Part shown: positions 1-10,265 of the stretch, in pieces
Layout: every line of letters begins with the position of its first letter
How positions within the stretch are numbered: the first letter of the stretch is position 1
Assembly: GCF_022539505.1 (NCBI RefSeq)
Contig: NC_061508.1
Span: forward strand, 96,513,276 to 96,577,275
Source: Lolium rigidum
Lineage: Eukaryota; Streptophyta; Magnoliopsida; Poales; Poaceae
Reading direction: 5' to 3'
DNA: 64,000 bases
The notes under the pieces: model-generated
The model's input: only the letters and a program-made list of their open reading frames with translations
Database searches by the model: none
Told to the model about the DNA's origin: nothing
Program-made: the position numbers and the translations under genes

Positions 1-186
1 CAGAAAGAAACCCTACATCCTCATTTCCTCCCAACCCAGACGTGGCGGCGACGGCCACCCACCGAGCCCGCCTCACCCAGCTTGTCTTCTCCCGACGACA
101 GCGTTGCTAATGGCGTCCGCCACGGGGTTCCTCGTCCTCTCGTCCAACGCGGGATCCCACATCCTCGCGCTCTCATCGGCCAACCT

Positions 187-694
187 ATGCTGAGGGAGGC
201 GCATCGATGCCCGCCGCCGCCCACGACGCTGCCGCAGCGATGCCTGCCGCCGCCGCAGACGCCCTCCGCAGGTACGCGCGCCTCCAGATCTGGTCAACAC
301 GGGCCTTCTCCCTTACTCTCCTCTTCTAGTTCCTCACGTTTCCGTGATTGTTTCCGAGCAGCGGGGGATCCCCTCTTCGACGAGCTCTGGCACGCCTGCG
401 CCGGCCCGCTCGTCACTGTCCCTCGCGTCGGGGATCTCGTCTTCTACTTCCCGCAGGGACGCATCGAGCAGGTACCCGCACGCTCCCTGCCTCCTCTTCG
501 CTCAATTCCTCACCACCCCCTCGCGATTCGGCTCTTCCCGTTCGCGCGCCGAATTCTCACGATCTCGCTGTGTTTTTTTTGTTTTGTCTTATTTCTAGGT
601 GGAGGCCTCCATGAACCAGGTCGCAGGCAACCAGATGCGCCTCTACGATCTGCCCTCCAAGCTGCTCTGCCGCGTCATCAACATTGAGCTCAAG
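187..694 (+). pseudogene. ARF: 5' fragment of an auxin response factor gene (three exons)
   Basis: Exons are approximately 187-271, 362-471 and 599-694, each with GT/AG borders. The joined product reads [20 protein letters not shown], then a stretch ending [10 protein letters not shown], then [20 protein letters not shown] and [12 protein letters not shown]. This is the conserved N-terminus just upstream of the B3 DNA-binding domain of auxin response factors, transcription factors that bind auxin response elements in the nucleus. The ATG at 187 splices in frame with exon 2. An alanine-rich ATG reading from 207 looks more like a natural start but would be out of frame at the exon 1-2 junction, so a small frameshift may exist. 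Neither the B3 domain, the middle region nor the PB1 domain follows, although the donor after exon 3 is intact. I read it as a truncated, probably transposon-captured fragment; a real gene cut by an insertion is the alternative. Confidence 0.82.
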
Positions 695-1103
695 GTGCCT
701 GCTCACACCCTCACCCTTTTCCCCCAATTCCCGACTCCAATTCCGCTCCCCACCCAGAAAATTTCTTCACCTTTTTACGCGCATCAATGCTCTCATGGCA
801 AATGATATGGATTTTTTACTTTAAGAACAGGAATGAGTCAAATGTTTAATCTTGACTAGAGCATATTTGGGAACATAGAAAGCACACACAAAAATAAACC
901 AAATTTTCTTGTTTGATTAATTCCAAACTGAATCTTTTTTGTTAAGGACAAAATAAACTTCAAAGTCACCTTTCAAATTGAATTGCAAGGTTTACCAAAC
1001 AAAGCTAATGATCCATTACTGGTCATGGTATTAAACCTCTTTTGGAGTATTTCATTCTGACATTTCAACACTATTCAGCTCACTTTAGTTCTCCCTAATG
1101 TTT
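695..1103. other. Non-coding remnant after the ARF exons
   Basis: The stretch begins as the intron following ARF exon 3 and becomes AT-rich. No ARF exon 4 and no other coding homology is visible. Confidence 0.5.
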
Positions 1104-1104
1104 C

Positions 1105-1197
1105 TACCAGATGACCAAAAAATTATGTTGACATTGTAACTACCAGATGACCGAAAAATTATGTTGACATTGTAACTACCAGATGACCAAAAAATGA
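1105..1197 (+). repeat. 36-bp tandem repeat, about 2.5 copies
   Basis: The unit starts TACCAGATGACCAAAAAATT and ends ACATTGTAAC. Two full copies differ by one base (CCAAAA versus CCGAAA), followed by a partial third. Confidence 0.85.
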
Positions 1198-1782
1198 CTA
1201 GGTCACACGAGAGTGCAACTCTTTGCAGTGATATCTATCTCACAAACCTGAATAAAATATTCAATAAATAGATAGTTTAGAGAGATCTGATATACAGTGC
1301 ACCTGTATGTTTTATGTGAGGATGAACGTGCGTACTCAGGTTATTAATTGGCCAATTACCTCTAACAATACATTTAGGTGGGAGTACTGTTGTAGTGTTG
1401 TTCCAGTAGACTAAAGGCTACTGTAAGATGACAACGACGCACTCTGTATGCAAATTAATTTGCGGGAACTTGATGAACTGTAAATAGCCAATCATAGTAT
1501 GCTGTCCTCAAACATCAATGCTTTAAAAGAGCAATAGTCTGTCTACTAGACTTTGAAAGCTATATATGAAGACGAATAAATAAAACCAGCATGCTAACCT
1601 GCAGCAAGCAAGCTGCAACTAGCATCAAGATAGACAGGAGAGGGTTGGGGGTTCATTTACATATATAGCTTGCTCCTGGCCCTTTTCCCCGGTTCCATTG
1701 TTGGTTCTGTTTAGATTCCTCTCCTGATTGTGTATAGCAGCAGATTTGATTATCTCTAAGTTCTGGTTCTTGGATAAATAGG
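1198..1782. other. AT-rich stretch, nothing recognised, then 5' leader of the E2 fragment
   Basis: No coding homology or repeat family was recognised. The last ~100 bases before 1783 end in a pyrimidine-containing tract and TAG, consistent with a 5' UTR intron acceptor ahead of the ubiquitin-conjugating enzyme exon. Confidence 0.4.
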
Positions 1783-1805
1783 TGGACACAGCAAGCGTAT
1801 ACATG

Positions 1806-1875
1806 ATGGTGTCTAAGAGGATACAGAAGGAGATCAAGGACCTGCAGAAGGATCCACCTACCTCATGCAATGCAG
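1806..1875 (+). pseudogene. First coding exon of a ubiquitin-conjugating enzyme E2 (UBC8/UBC10-like)
   Basis: The exon translates as MVSKRIQKEIKDLQKDPPTS followed by CNAG. It matches the invariant N-terminal helix of plant class I E2 enzymes, whose usual start is MASKRI. These enzymes carry activated ubiquitin to E3 ligases. The exon closes with GCAG immediately before a GT donor at 1876, as at the first coding exon border of this family. A presumed 5' UTR intron acceptor (AAATAG) precedes it at about 1783. The following exons, with the catalytic cysteine region and the HPN motif, are absent. The fragment lies 1.1 kb from the ARF fragment in the same orientation, inside the presumed CACTA element. 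A non-functional captured fragment is the simplest reading. Confidence 0.8.
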
Positions 1876-2862
1876 GTCTGGTTCCTTTCTTGCTTGCTCC
1901 TTTCGGCGTGTAGATTTTGGGGTTCTAGGACATGCCCTTGCTTGTGTAAGAGTGATTTTGTGCACATGCTTCCGAATGACCTGAAGTGTTCAGCTTCAAC
2001 CCAAATTTTCAGTTTAAACGAATCATTCACGTTCTGGCTCAATGTTTACAGGATTAAGTGTGTGATCTCTGTGCAAATTGTCCTGATCTGCTTCACATAA
2101 CCTGCAATTTTGTTCTTTTGTGCTGATGTTCACTGTAAACACTGACATATATATTCTGCTGTACATTGTAATATTCAGATACTGCCGTACATTAAAAAAT
2201 TCATATACTGCTGTATTGATGCGTATAAATCAATATGTGCTGCAGATCTACCAGCTCAAGACATTGCATGGTGCTCGGGCGGGGGAGGCGAAGGCGAGTG
2301 GCCTTGCCTCCATGGCTTCACGTCGAGAGGGATGTCGGATGGGAGCGGGCCACCAGGGAGGGAGGTGAAGCTGCCCCGGCAGCGCCGGCACCCTTGAGCC
2401 GGAAGCATGGGCGTAGGAGCCGAGCTCCAGCAGCGGTGAGAGGCGCGATCCAGCAGCGTCAGAGCGCAGCGGCGGAGCGCCAGCAAGAGGCGAGCTCAAG
2501 CAGCACCGGCGGAGAGCGATAGGCAGCCGGCCCGCCCGCGAGAGGTCGCCGACGCCAAGGATGGGAGGCCGCCCGCCGGAGCGAGGCCGAGAGGAGCGCG
2601 GGAGTCCACGGGAGGGAAGCTGCCGTGGCGAGCGAGGGAGGCCCGCCGGCGCGAGGCTGCGAGGAGCGCGGGAGTCCACCGGCGGGAAGCCGCAAGCGCT
2701 GGATTCTGCCGGCGCGAGGCTGTGATCGATCAGCCGATGCGATGGTTGTGTTTGCAAAATAGAAAGGGTGGATATGAAAAAATGGTTTGAACTACACTTC
2801 GGACACCTAAATCGTGAGGGAGTTTATTATTATTTTTTGTTTTTAAATTCATTACTGCTGGC
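1876..2862. other. Intron-like AT-rich stretch followed by a GC-rich segment of unknown origin
   Basis: 1876-2230 looks like E2 intron sequence. 2260-2730 is GC-rich (many GGCGGAGCG/GCCGGCG words) with overlapping reading frames on both strands that look compositional. No recognisable protein domain is seen. It may be another captured fragment or CACTA-internal filler. Confidence 0.4.
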
Positions 2863-3123
2863 GCACAGCCTTAGTCGCCAGGGGTAACTTATTTTAATTC
2901 TTTTTTTTTGTTTCTTTAAATATGTACTGCCGGCGCTTACAAATACTGCTTATGTGCTGGCGGTAACAAATACCCCCGGCGAATATGCGAAGGCGCCGGG
3001 GATAACGGCATGTTACCACCGGCGAAAACGAAGGTGCATGCGGTAAGGCATTACCACCGGCGAGGTTATCGCCGGCGAATGCGAATGTGCCGGCGGTAAG
3101 CCTTTTCGGGACGCCGGCGGTAA
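2863..3123. repeat. CACTA subterminal repeats (GCCGGCGGTAA-like)
   Basis: At least eight direct or inverted copies of CCGGCG plus GTAA/TTAC occur in ~260 bp, for example ACTGCCGGCGCTTAC, GCTGGCGGTAAC and GCCGGCGGTAAGCC. In CACTA elements such clusters are transposase-binding sites; here that role is by analogy. Confidence 0.75.
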
Positions 3124-3140
3124 GCCTTTTTCTAGTAGTG
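3124..3140 (-). repeat. CACTA right terminal inverted repeat
   Basis: Minus-strand sequence CACTACTAGAAAAAGGC, a canonical grass CACTA terminus, at the exact junction with the satellite array. Confidence 0.85.
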
Positions 3141-5122
3141 ATATATATATCGAGAGAGAGATTGAACTATATATATTTATCCCCAAGAATATGTTCAGAT
3201 ATATATTGAAATATATGCACGAATGATATGTGCAAGGTATGCCATGTGCTCATGCACACTAATTATATATATATTATGAGGCAACTTAATCAAATGTGTT
3301 TTCATTCGAGAGAACTTGTCAAGATTCAAGTTAATTAATTTATCAGCGCTAATTAGTTGGTCGCTTGCTTGATGCGCAATTAAGTGTCGTTGACCTATAT
3401 ATATATATGTAGGGTTTAATTAGGGTTTAGGGTTTAGGATTAGCTAGCTAGGGTTTTAGGGTTAGGGTTAGGGTTAAGGTTAATTAATTAGGGTTTAGGG
3501 TCTAGGGTTTAGGGTTTAGGGTTTGGGGTTTGGGGTTTAGTGTTTAGGGTTTAGGGTCTAGGGTTAGGGTTTAGGGTTTAGGGTTTAGGGTGTAGTGTTT
3601 AGGATTTAGGGTCTAGGGTTTAGGGTTTAGTGTTTAGGGTGTTTAGGGTGTACGTTTAGGGTATAATTAGGGATTAGGGTTTTAGGGTTTAAGGTTTAGG
3701 GATGATCGATCGAGTGCACACACACATTATTAGAGGCACCCGCGCCTTTGCGCATAAAGTGCATGCGTATATATATATAAGTGTGTTTTTTGGCCACCAA
3801 CGATATATATATAGATCGGGAGAGAAAGATTGAAATATATATATTTATCCCAAAGAAATATGTTCAGATATATATTGAAATGTATGCACAAATGATATGT
3901 GCAAGGTACGTATGCCATGCGCGCATGCACACTAATTGTATATATATTATGAGGCAACTTAATCAAATGTGTTTTCATTCGAGAGAACTTGTCCAGATTC
4001 AAGTTAATTAATTTATCAGCGCGCTAGTTAATTAGTTGGTCGCCTGCTTGATGCGCAATTAATTAAGTGTCGTTGGCCTATATATATATGTAGGGTTTAA
4101 TTAGGGTTTAGGGTTTAGGGTTAGCTAGCTAGGGTTTTAGGTTTAGGGTTAAGGTTAATTAATTAGGATTTAGGGCCTAGGGTTTAGGGTTTAGTAGGGT
4201 TTGGGGTTGGGGCTTAGGGTTAGGATTTAGGGTTTAGGGTTTAGGGTGTAGTGTTTAGGGTTTAGGGTCTAGGGTTTAGGGTTTAGTGTTAGGGTGTTAA
4301 TTTAGGGTGTACGTTTGGGGTATAATTAGGGATTAGGGTTTTAGGGTTTAAGGTTTAGGGATCATCGATCGAGTGCACACACACATTATTAGAGGCACAC
4401 GCGCCTTTGCGCATAAAGTGCATGCGTATATATAAGTGTGTTTTTTGGCCACCAACGATATATATATAGATCGAGAGAGAAAGATTGAAATATATATAAT
4501 TTATCCTCAAGAATATGTTCAGATATATATTGAAATATATGCATAAATGATATGTGGAAGGTATGCCATGCGCTCATGCACACTAATTATATATATATTA
4601 TGAGGCAACTTAATCAAATGTGTTTTCATTCGAGAGAACTTGTCAAGATTCAAGTTAATTAATTTATCAGCGCTAATTAGTTGGTCGCCTGCTTGATGCG
4701 CAATTTAGTGTCGTTGGCCTATATATATATGTAGGGTTTAATTAGGGTTTAGTGTTTAGGATTAGCTAGCTAGGGTTTTAGGGTTAGGGATAGGGTTAAG
4801 GTTAATTAATTAGGGTTTAGGGTCTAGGGTTTAGGGTTTAGGGTTTAGGGTTTGGGGTTTGGGGTTTAGTGTTTAATTAGGGTTTAGGGTCTAGGGTTAG
4901 GGTTTAGGGTTTAGGGTGTAGTGTTTAGGGTTTAGGGTTTAGGGTTTAGTGTTTAGGGTGTTTAGGGTGTACGTTTAGGGTATAATTAGGGATTAGGGAT
5001 TAGGGTTTTAGGGTTTAAGGTTTAGGGATCATCGATCGAGTGCACACACACATTATTAGAGGCACCCGCGCCTTTGCGCATAAAGTGCATGCGTATATAT
5101 AAGTGTGTTTTTTTTCCACCAA

Positions 5123-5162
<40 letters not shown>

Positions 5163-7440
5163 CGAGAGAGAAAGATTGAAATATATATTTATCCCGAAGA
5201 ATATGTTCAGATATATATTGAAATATATGCACAAATGATATGTGCAAGGTATGCCATGCGCGCATGCACAGTAATTGTATATATATTATGAGGCAACTTA
5301 ATCAAATGTGTTTTCATTCGAGAGAACTTGTCAAGATTCAAGTTAATTAATTTATCAACGCTAATTAGTTGGTCGCCTGCTTGATGCGCAATTAAGTGTC
5401 GTTGGCCTATATATATGTAGGGTTTAATTAGGGTTTAGGGTTTAGGATTAGCTAGCTAGGGTTTTAGGGTTAAGGTTAATTAATTAGGGTTTAGGGTCTA
5501 CGGTCTAGGGTTTAGGGTTTAGGGTTTAGGGTTTAGGGTTTGGGGTTTGGGGTTTGGGGTTTAGTGTTTAGGGTTTAGGGTCTAGGGTTAGCTAGGGTTT
5601 AGGGTTTAGGGTGTAGTGTTTAGGGTTTAGGGTCTAGGGTTTAGTGTTTAGGGTGTTTAGGGTGTATGTTTAGGGTATAATTAGGGATTAGGGATTAGGG
5701 TTTTAGGGTTTAAGGTTTAGGGATCATCGATCGAGTGCACACACACATTATTAGAGGCACCGCGCCTTTGAGCATAAAGTGCATGCGTATATATAAGTGT
5801 GTTTTTTGGCCACCAACGATATATATATATAGATCGAGAGAGAAAGATTGAAATATATATATTTATCCCCAAGAATATGTTCAGATATATATTGAAATAT
5901 ATGCACGAATGATATGTGCAAGGTATGCCATGCGTGCATGCACACTAATTGTATATATATTATGAGGCAACTTAATCAAATGTGTTTTCATTCGAGAAAA
6001 CTTGTCAAAATTCAAGTTAATTAATTTATTAGCGCTAATTAGTTGGTCGCCTGCTTGATGCGCAATTAATGAAGTGTCGTTGGCCTATATATATGTAGGG
6101 TTTAATTAGGGTTTAGGGTTATCTAGCTAGGGTTTTTGGGGTAGGGTTAGGGTTAAGGTTAATTAATTAGGGTTTAGGGTTTAGGGTTTAGGGTTTAGGG
6201 TTTAGGGTTTGGGGTTTGGGGTTTGGGGTTTGGGGTTTAGTGTTTAGGGTCTAGGGTTAGGGTTTAGGGTTTAGGGTTTAGTGTTTAGGGTTTAGGGTTT
6301 AGGGTCTAAGGTTTAGGGTTTAGTGTTTAGGGTGTTTAGGGTGTACGTTTAGGGTATAATTATTGATTAGGGTTTAAGGTTTAGGGATCATCGATCGAGT
6401 GCACACACACACATTATTAGAGGCACCCGCGCCAATTTGTGCATAAAGTGCATGCGTATATATATAAGTGTGTTTCTTGGCCACCAACGATATATAGATC
6501 TAGAGAGAGATTGAAATATATTTAGGGTTTAATGTTTAGGGTCGTTTAGGGTCTAGGGTTAGGGTTTAGGGTTTAGTGTTTAGGGTCTAGGGTTTAGGGT
6601 TTAGTGTTTAGGGTGTTTAGGGTGTCCGTTTAGGGTATAATCAGGGATCAAGGATTAGGGTTTTAGGGTTTAAGGTTTAGGGATATCATCGATCGAGCTA
6701 GTGCACACACATATTATTAGAGGCACCCGCGCCTTTGCGCATAAAGTACATGTGTATATATAAGTGTGTTTCTTGGCCACCAACGATATATAGATCTAGA
6801 GAGAGATTGAAATATATTTAGGGTTTAGGGTTTAGGGTTTATTAGGGTCTAGGGTTAGGGTTTAGTGTTTAGTGTTTAGGGTTTAGGGCTTAGGGTCTAG
6901 GGTTTAGGGTTTAGTGTTTAGGGTGTACGTTTAAGGTATAATTAGGGATCATGGATTAGGGTTTTAGGGTTTAAGGTTTAGGGATCATCGATCGAGCTAG
7001 TGCACACACACATTATTAGAGGCACCCGCGCCTTTGCGCATAAAGTGCATGCGTATATATATAATAAGTGTGTTTCTTGGCCACCAACGATATATATAGA
7101 TCGAGAGAGAGATTGAAATATATATATATATATATATATCCCCAAGAATATGTTCAGATATATATTGAGATATATATATGCACGAATGATATGTGCATGG
7201 TATGCCATGCGCGCATGCACACTAATTGTATATATATTATGAGGCAACTTAATCAAATGTGTTTTCATTCGAGAGAACTTGTCAAGATTCAAGTTAATTA
7301 ATTTATCAGCGCTAATTATTTGGTCGCCTGCTTGATGCGCAATTAAGTGTCGTTGGCCTATATATATGTAGTGTTTAATTAGGGTTTAGGTTTTAGGGTT
7401 AGCTAGCTAGGGTTTTAGGGTTAGGGTTAGGGTTAAAATC
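3141..7440 (+). repeat. Satellite array of ~660-bp units, each with a telomere-like (TTTAGGG) block plus an AT-rich spacer
   Basis: A landmark at the telomere-block/spacer junction (GATCATCGATCGAG) recurs at about 3701, 4360, 5027, 5721, 6386, 6682 and 6981, giving periods of roughly 660, 667, 694, 665, 297 and 299 bp. Telomere-like blocks lie near 3409-3700, 4090-4358, 4730-5026, 5417-5720, 6096-6386, 6519-6681, 6821-6980 and 7367-7436. They are built from TTTAGGG and variants (TCTAGGG, TTTGGGG, TTTAGTG), all in the same orientation. The spacers share GAGGCACCCGCGCCTTTGCG, (AT)n runs, CGAGAGAACTTGTCAAGATT and TTATCAGCGC. The array begins directly at the CACTA border and is presumed to continue on the far side of that element. 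Confidence 0.93.
6387..6981 (+). repeat. Two short (~297-bp) variant units of the satellite
   Basis: Both units lack the distal part of the spacer and share one junction, GATTGAAATATATTTAGGG, where spacer runs straight into the telomere-like block. The same deletion present twice implies that a deleted unit was itself duplicated in tandem. Confidence 0.85.
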
Positions 7441-7945
7441 CCCTAACGATAGATCGAGAGAGATAGATAGATTGAAATCCCCAAGAATTAGAGGACCCCT
7501 TGCACAAGTGTTGGCCATCTATATATAATATGAATCCCAATAATGTTCATACAACATGATAGGGCATAGGGGCATATGTGTGAAGCAATTTTTTTTCGAG
7601 AACTTGTAAAGATTCAAATTTATCAGTGCTAATGGAAACTAGTGCACATTAGAGGACCCCCTCTTACACGTGTTGGCCATCTATGTATAGTTTGAATCCA
7701 AATAATGTTCATACATGATAGGCTATATGTGAATCAATTTTTTCTTCCAAGAACTTGTCAAGATTCAAATTTATCGGTGCTAATGGAAACTAGTGCGCAC
7801 TAGACGAGCCCCTTGCGCAAGTGCTGGCCATTACATATAGTTTAAAACTCAAGAATGTTCATACATGATAGGCCATATGTGCAAAGGAATTTTTTTCCCG
7901 TGAACTTGTCAAAATTCAAGTTTATCGGTGCAAATGGAAACTAGT
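7441..7945 (+). repeat. Diverged ~150-bp tandem monomers related to the satellite spacer
   Basis: About three copies are seen. Each has the order GAGGACCCC / TTGGCCAT / AATGTTCATACATGATAGG / CCATATGTG / GAACTTGTCAAGATTCAA / TTTATCGGTGCTAATGGAAA. The same order of words, expanded by AT runs, forms the spacer of the adjacent array (GAGGCACCC, AATATGTTCAGATAT, GAACTTGTCAAGATTCAA, TTATCAGCGCTAAT). Telomere-like blocks are absent here. Confidence 0.8.
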
Positions 7946-8700
7946 CCAAAAAATTACATAGAGGTCCAAGAGAACTAGACAATAACTAATAGGACCTGCA
8001 ACTTTACAAAAAGGACCCCAAAACATATAGAAGAAAATCAATCGAGTCCTTCTGGACCGCACATAAGATCTCTGCTCCGCATCCTTGATGGCACCAGATC
8101 TGGGTTTGGCCGGCAAGATCCGCCAGATTCACCGTAGGCCAGATCTGAAGCCGATGACGAGATCCCCGACTCCATTGCACCATTCTGCTCATGGGAAACA
8201 CTGGATCTAAGCTTACAACAACATGAACTCCCTCGGATCCAAATTAACTGACTCAACTTTGCTTATCTAAATATGGATGTATCCACACATGTTTTTACTC
8301 GAGATACATACACGTCTAAGGAGTTGAATCAATTAATTTAGTTCGGAGGGTGTACGATATACAGAGAGAAGTCGGCCTCGTCTCCGACCGGCGAGGCTGC
8401 CGGAGAGAAGGGGGAGAGGAGCCAGGGGAGTGGGAGAGACTCGAGAGAGAAAGAGAAGAGGAAGAAATGAGAGCTCCCTGGGGAAGAACATTATTTTTGT
8501 CGTTCTGCTCGTAGCTTGAAACTGAAAATTTCGGCCGCGCCCCAAATCATCCCGCCGCATCCATTCGAAAATCCCGTGACCAGTTTTACCCTTTTAACCC
8601 TGGTCCGGAAGCTACAACCCACCGACCATGGAGGGCTCATTCGGTAACAATGAAATATCTTGCCTAGATCCCGAACCCTCCCCACAGGCCCACACCCACC
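7946..8700. other. Unassigned sequence, possible upstream region of the following gene
   Basis: No coding homology is recognised. Short purine-rich minus-strand frames near 8333-8560 have no domain or conserved motif. Confidence 0.35.
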
Positions 8701-8860
8701 CACCAACCATTCGCCCCATTAGCTCAAAAATACTCTCACACGCCAAAGCTCTGACTCTCTACAGTACTAGATCTGCTTCGCCGCCGGCATACTCCTCCAC
8801 ATCGTAGCCTTGATCGTGTTGGCTGTCCACCCACCTGATCCGCTCCCCCGCCGCCCTCGC

Positions 8861-8958
8861 CACCGACGGATCTGCTTCACCGCCGACCTCGCCACCGACG
8901 GATCTCGCTTCACCGCCGACCTCGCCACCGACGGATCCGCTTCACCGCCGACCTCATC
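8861..8958 (+). repeat. 32-33-bp GC-rich tandem repeat, three copies
   Basis: Units start CACCGACGGATC and end CCGCCGACCTC at 8861-8892, 8893-8925 and 8926-8958. They differ by single bases, and a one-base insertion in unit 2 shifts any reading frame. Confidence 0.85.
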
Positions 8959-8983
8959 CACGGCGTAGCAATCAACGCCTTTC

Positions 8984-9247
8984 ATGTCGACGCACCGGAT
9001 CCTCTCCAACGGAACCGTGTCTACTTCACCGCGCCCCTCCACGAAGCCGATCTATTCCACCGACTACCTCGGCGCAGCCGGCTGTATCAACTTCACCGAA
9101 TCCCTTGCCGCCAACCAGATCCGCTTCACTAACGCTCGCTTCTATCGAAACAGGGTCGACTCATCGTCTCCGCGTTCGCCGCCGCCGGAATGCAAGTTGC
9201 CGCCCCGTCCACCCCGCCGCAGCTTGGTTAGTACGCTGGCCCGTTAG
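8984..9247 (+). CDS. Unrecognised 5' open reading frame of a putative multi-exon gene
   Basis: This 87-codon frame starts with ATG at 8984, just after the short tandem repeat. The product is Ser/Pro/Arg-rich with no recognised domain, signal peptide or membrane segment. A possible splice donor, GTTAGTA, lies near its end at about 9229, within GCAGCTTGGTTAGTACG. If used, the frame would be the first exon of the gene whose later exons lie at 10266-11071. The following ~1 kb is T-rich and lacks long frames, like a plant intron. Linkage of this exon to the downstream ones is inference. It could equally be 5' UTR of that transcript. Confidence 0.3.
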   Translation: MSTHRILSNGTVSTSPRPSTKPIYSTDYLGAAGCINFTESLAANQIRFTNARFYRNRVDSSSPRSPPPECKLPPRPPRRSLVSTLAR

Positions 9248-10265
9248 ATAGCGGTGTTTCTTTAGCCATGTTTTGTGTAGTTATTTGCAGATCTCATATG
9301 CCATTAAATTTCTTGATGTGTTACTTCGCATGAAGTTCGTTTAAATATTGTACAAGTACCAAAGCATTATCCGGTCGCTACCATCCTGTTCATTCTATCG
9401 ACACCTGTGTGCATCCACATATTTATAGGGGACCCATTCATTTGCTGCCAACTGTTTTTGTACTGCATGCTATTCCTTTTATAGTCATGCTATGGGCATT
9501 TCCAATCTGGTTGTTCTTATACCACGTCATTAGCTCACCGCTCTGCCGCTAGATGTTTTCTCATGTCTGCTATTCTTTTACTGCTTTTATAATCATGCTA
9601 TGTGCATTTCCAATCTGCTTGCTCTTATACCTCGTCTTTAGCTTATAGCTATTTTTTCCATGAATGCTCCTGTCGCACAGCTTGTATAGTTATTGCTGCG
9701 TGCATGTCTGGTCTTTGTATTATCGTAGACTAACTTGTCAATGTTATTTTTCCTAGGGATTGATCATGCGAACCACTTATTAGAATATCCAACATTAACA
9801 GCGGGGACGCTAGGGAAGGTTGGAATCTGAGTTCTTGGTTGGTAACTTTGGCGGTTTACTTCCGTTATTATCTATAACCTATATGCATTGTTCCTTATGC
9901 AAGAGATAAACACTTGGAACCCTGCCATAGCAATGCCATCCATGCTTTACTATGTTTCGCCTATTTGATATGCTTGTCTTGGAGCAACTGCGAAGGTGAT
10001 TTGAACCTGACATTTGGTCATTCTTAATGCCAGTTTACTTTATGTGGAAAACCTTGGCATTACCCTACTCTAAATCTGAATGTATGAAATTCGTATCTCA
10101 TGCAAAGCAACATCTAGTTTGTTTTAATCTGATATCTGGTAAATATTGGCTTATTCATTTGGCAGCTCAAGTTTTTTGTTATTTGAAACCAGATGACTTG
10201 GTCTTAAATGTAATATCTAAACACAGATTAAGGACAATGGAGCAGGAGGATTAGCATTTCACTTG
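9248..10265. other. Intron-like T-rich stretch
   Basis: Two imperfect copies of a CTTTTATA(G/A)TCATGCTATG-GGCATTTCCAATCTG phrase occur near 9476-9520 and 9586-9620, indicating a small local duplication. Otherwise nothing is recognised. Confidence 0.4.

Larger units (their letters stand above)
1..3140. mobile_element. Right-hand part of a CACTA (En/Spm-type) DNA transposon carrying host gene fragments
   Basis: The right border is defined by the terminal inverted repeat at 3124-3140, which reads CACTACTAGAAAAAGGC on the minus strand. It is preceded by ~270 bp of short direct and inverted copies of a GCCGGCGGTAA-like motif, as expected for CACTA subterminal repeats. The border falls inside an AT repeat of the neighbouring satellite unit, so the element inserted into that array. 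No matching left terminus was found in the window, so the element is taken to extend past base 1. That extension, and the inclusion of everything from base 1, are inference. Grass CACTA elements are known to capture gene pieces, which fits the two unrelated 5' gene fragments at 187-694 and 1806-1875. Confidence 0.6.

Noticed and set aside
187..694. Functional auxin response factor gene
   Set aside because: Only the N-terminal exons exist; no B3 domain or later exons follow in 2.4 kb, and a CACTA border follows instead.
3730..7301. Recurring 60-100-codon frames in the satellite spacers
   Set aside because: They recur only because the spacer is repeated. They consist of (AT)n-encoded Ile/Tyr runs, and their length varies from unit to unit.
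3409..7436. TTTAGGG blocks as a true chromosome end
   Set aside because: Repeats are degenerate, interrupted by spacers and flanked on both sides by ordinary sequence, so this is interstitial.
8333..8560. Minus-strand 75-codon frame
   Set aside because: Arg/Leu/Pro-rich, no motif; lies in a purine-rich stretch upstream of the putative plus-strand gene.
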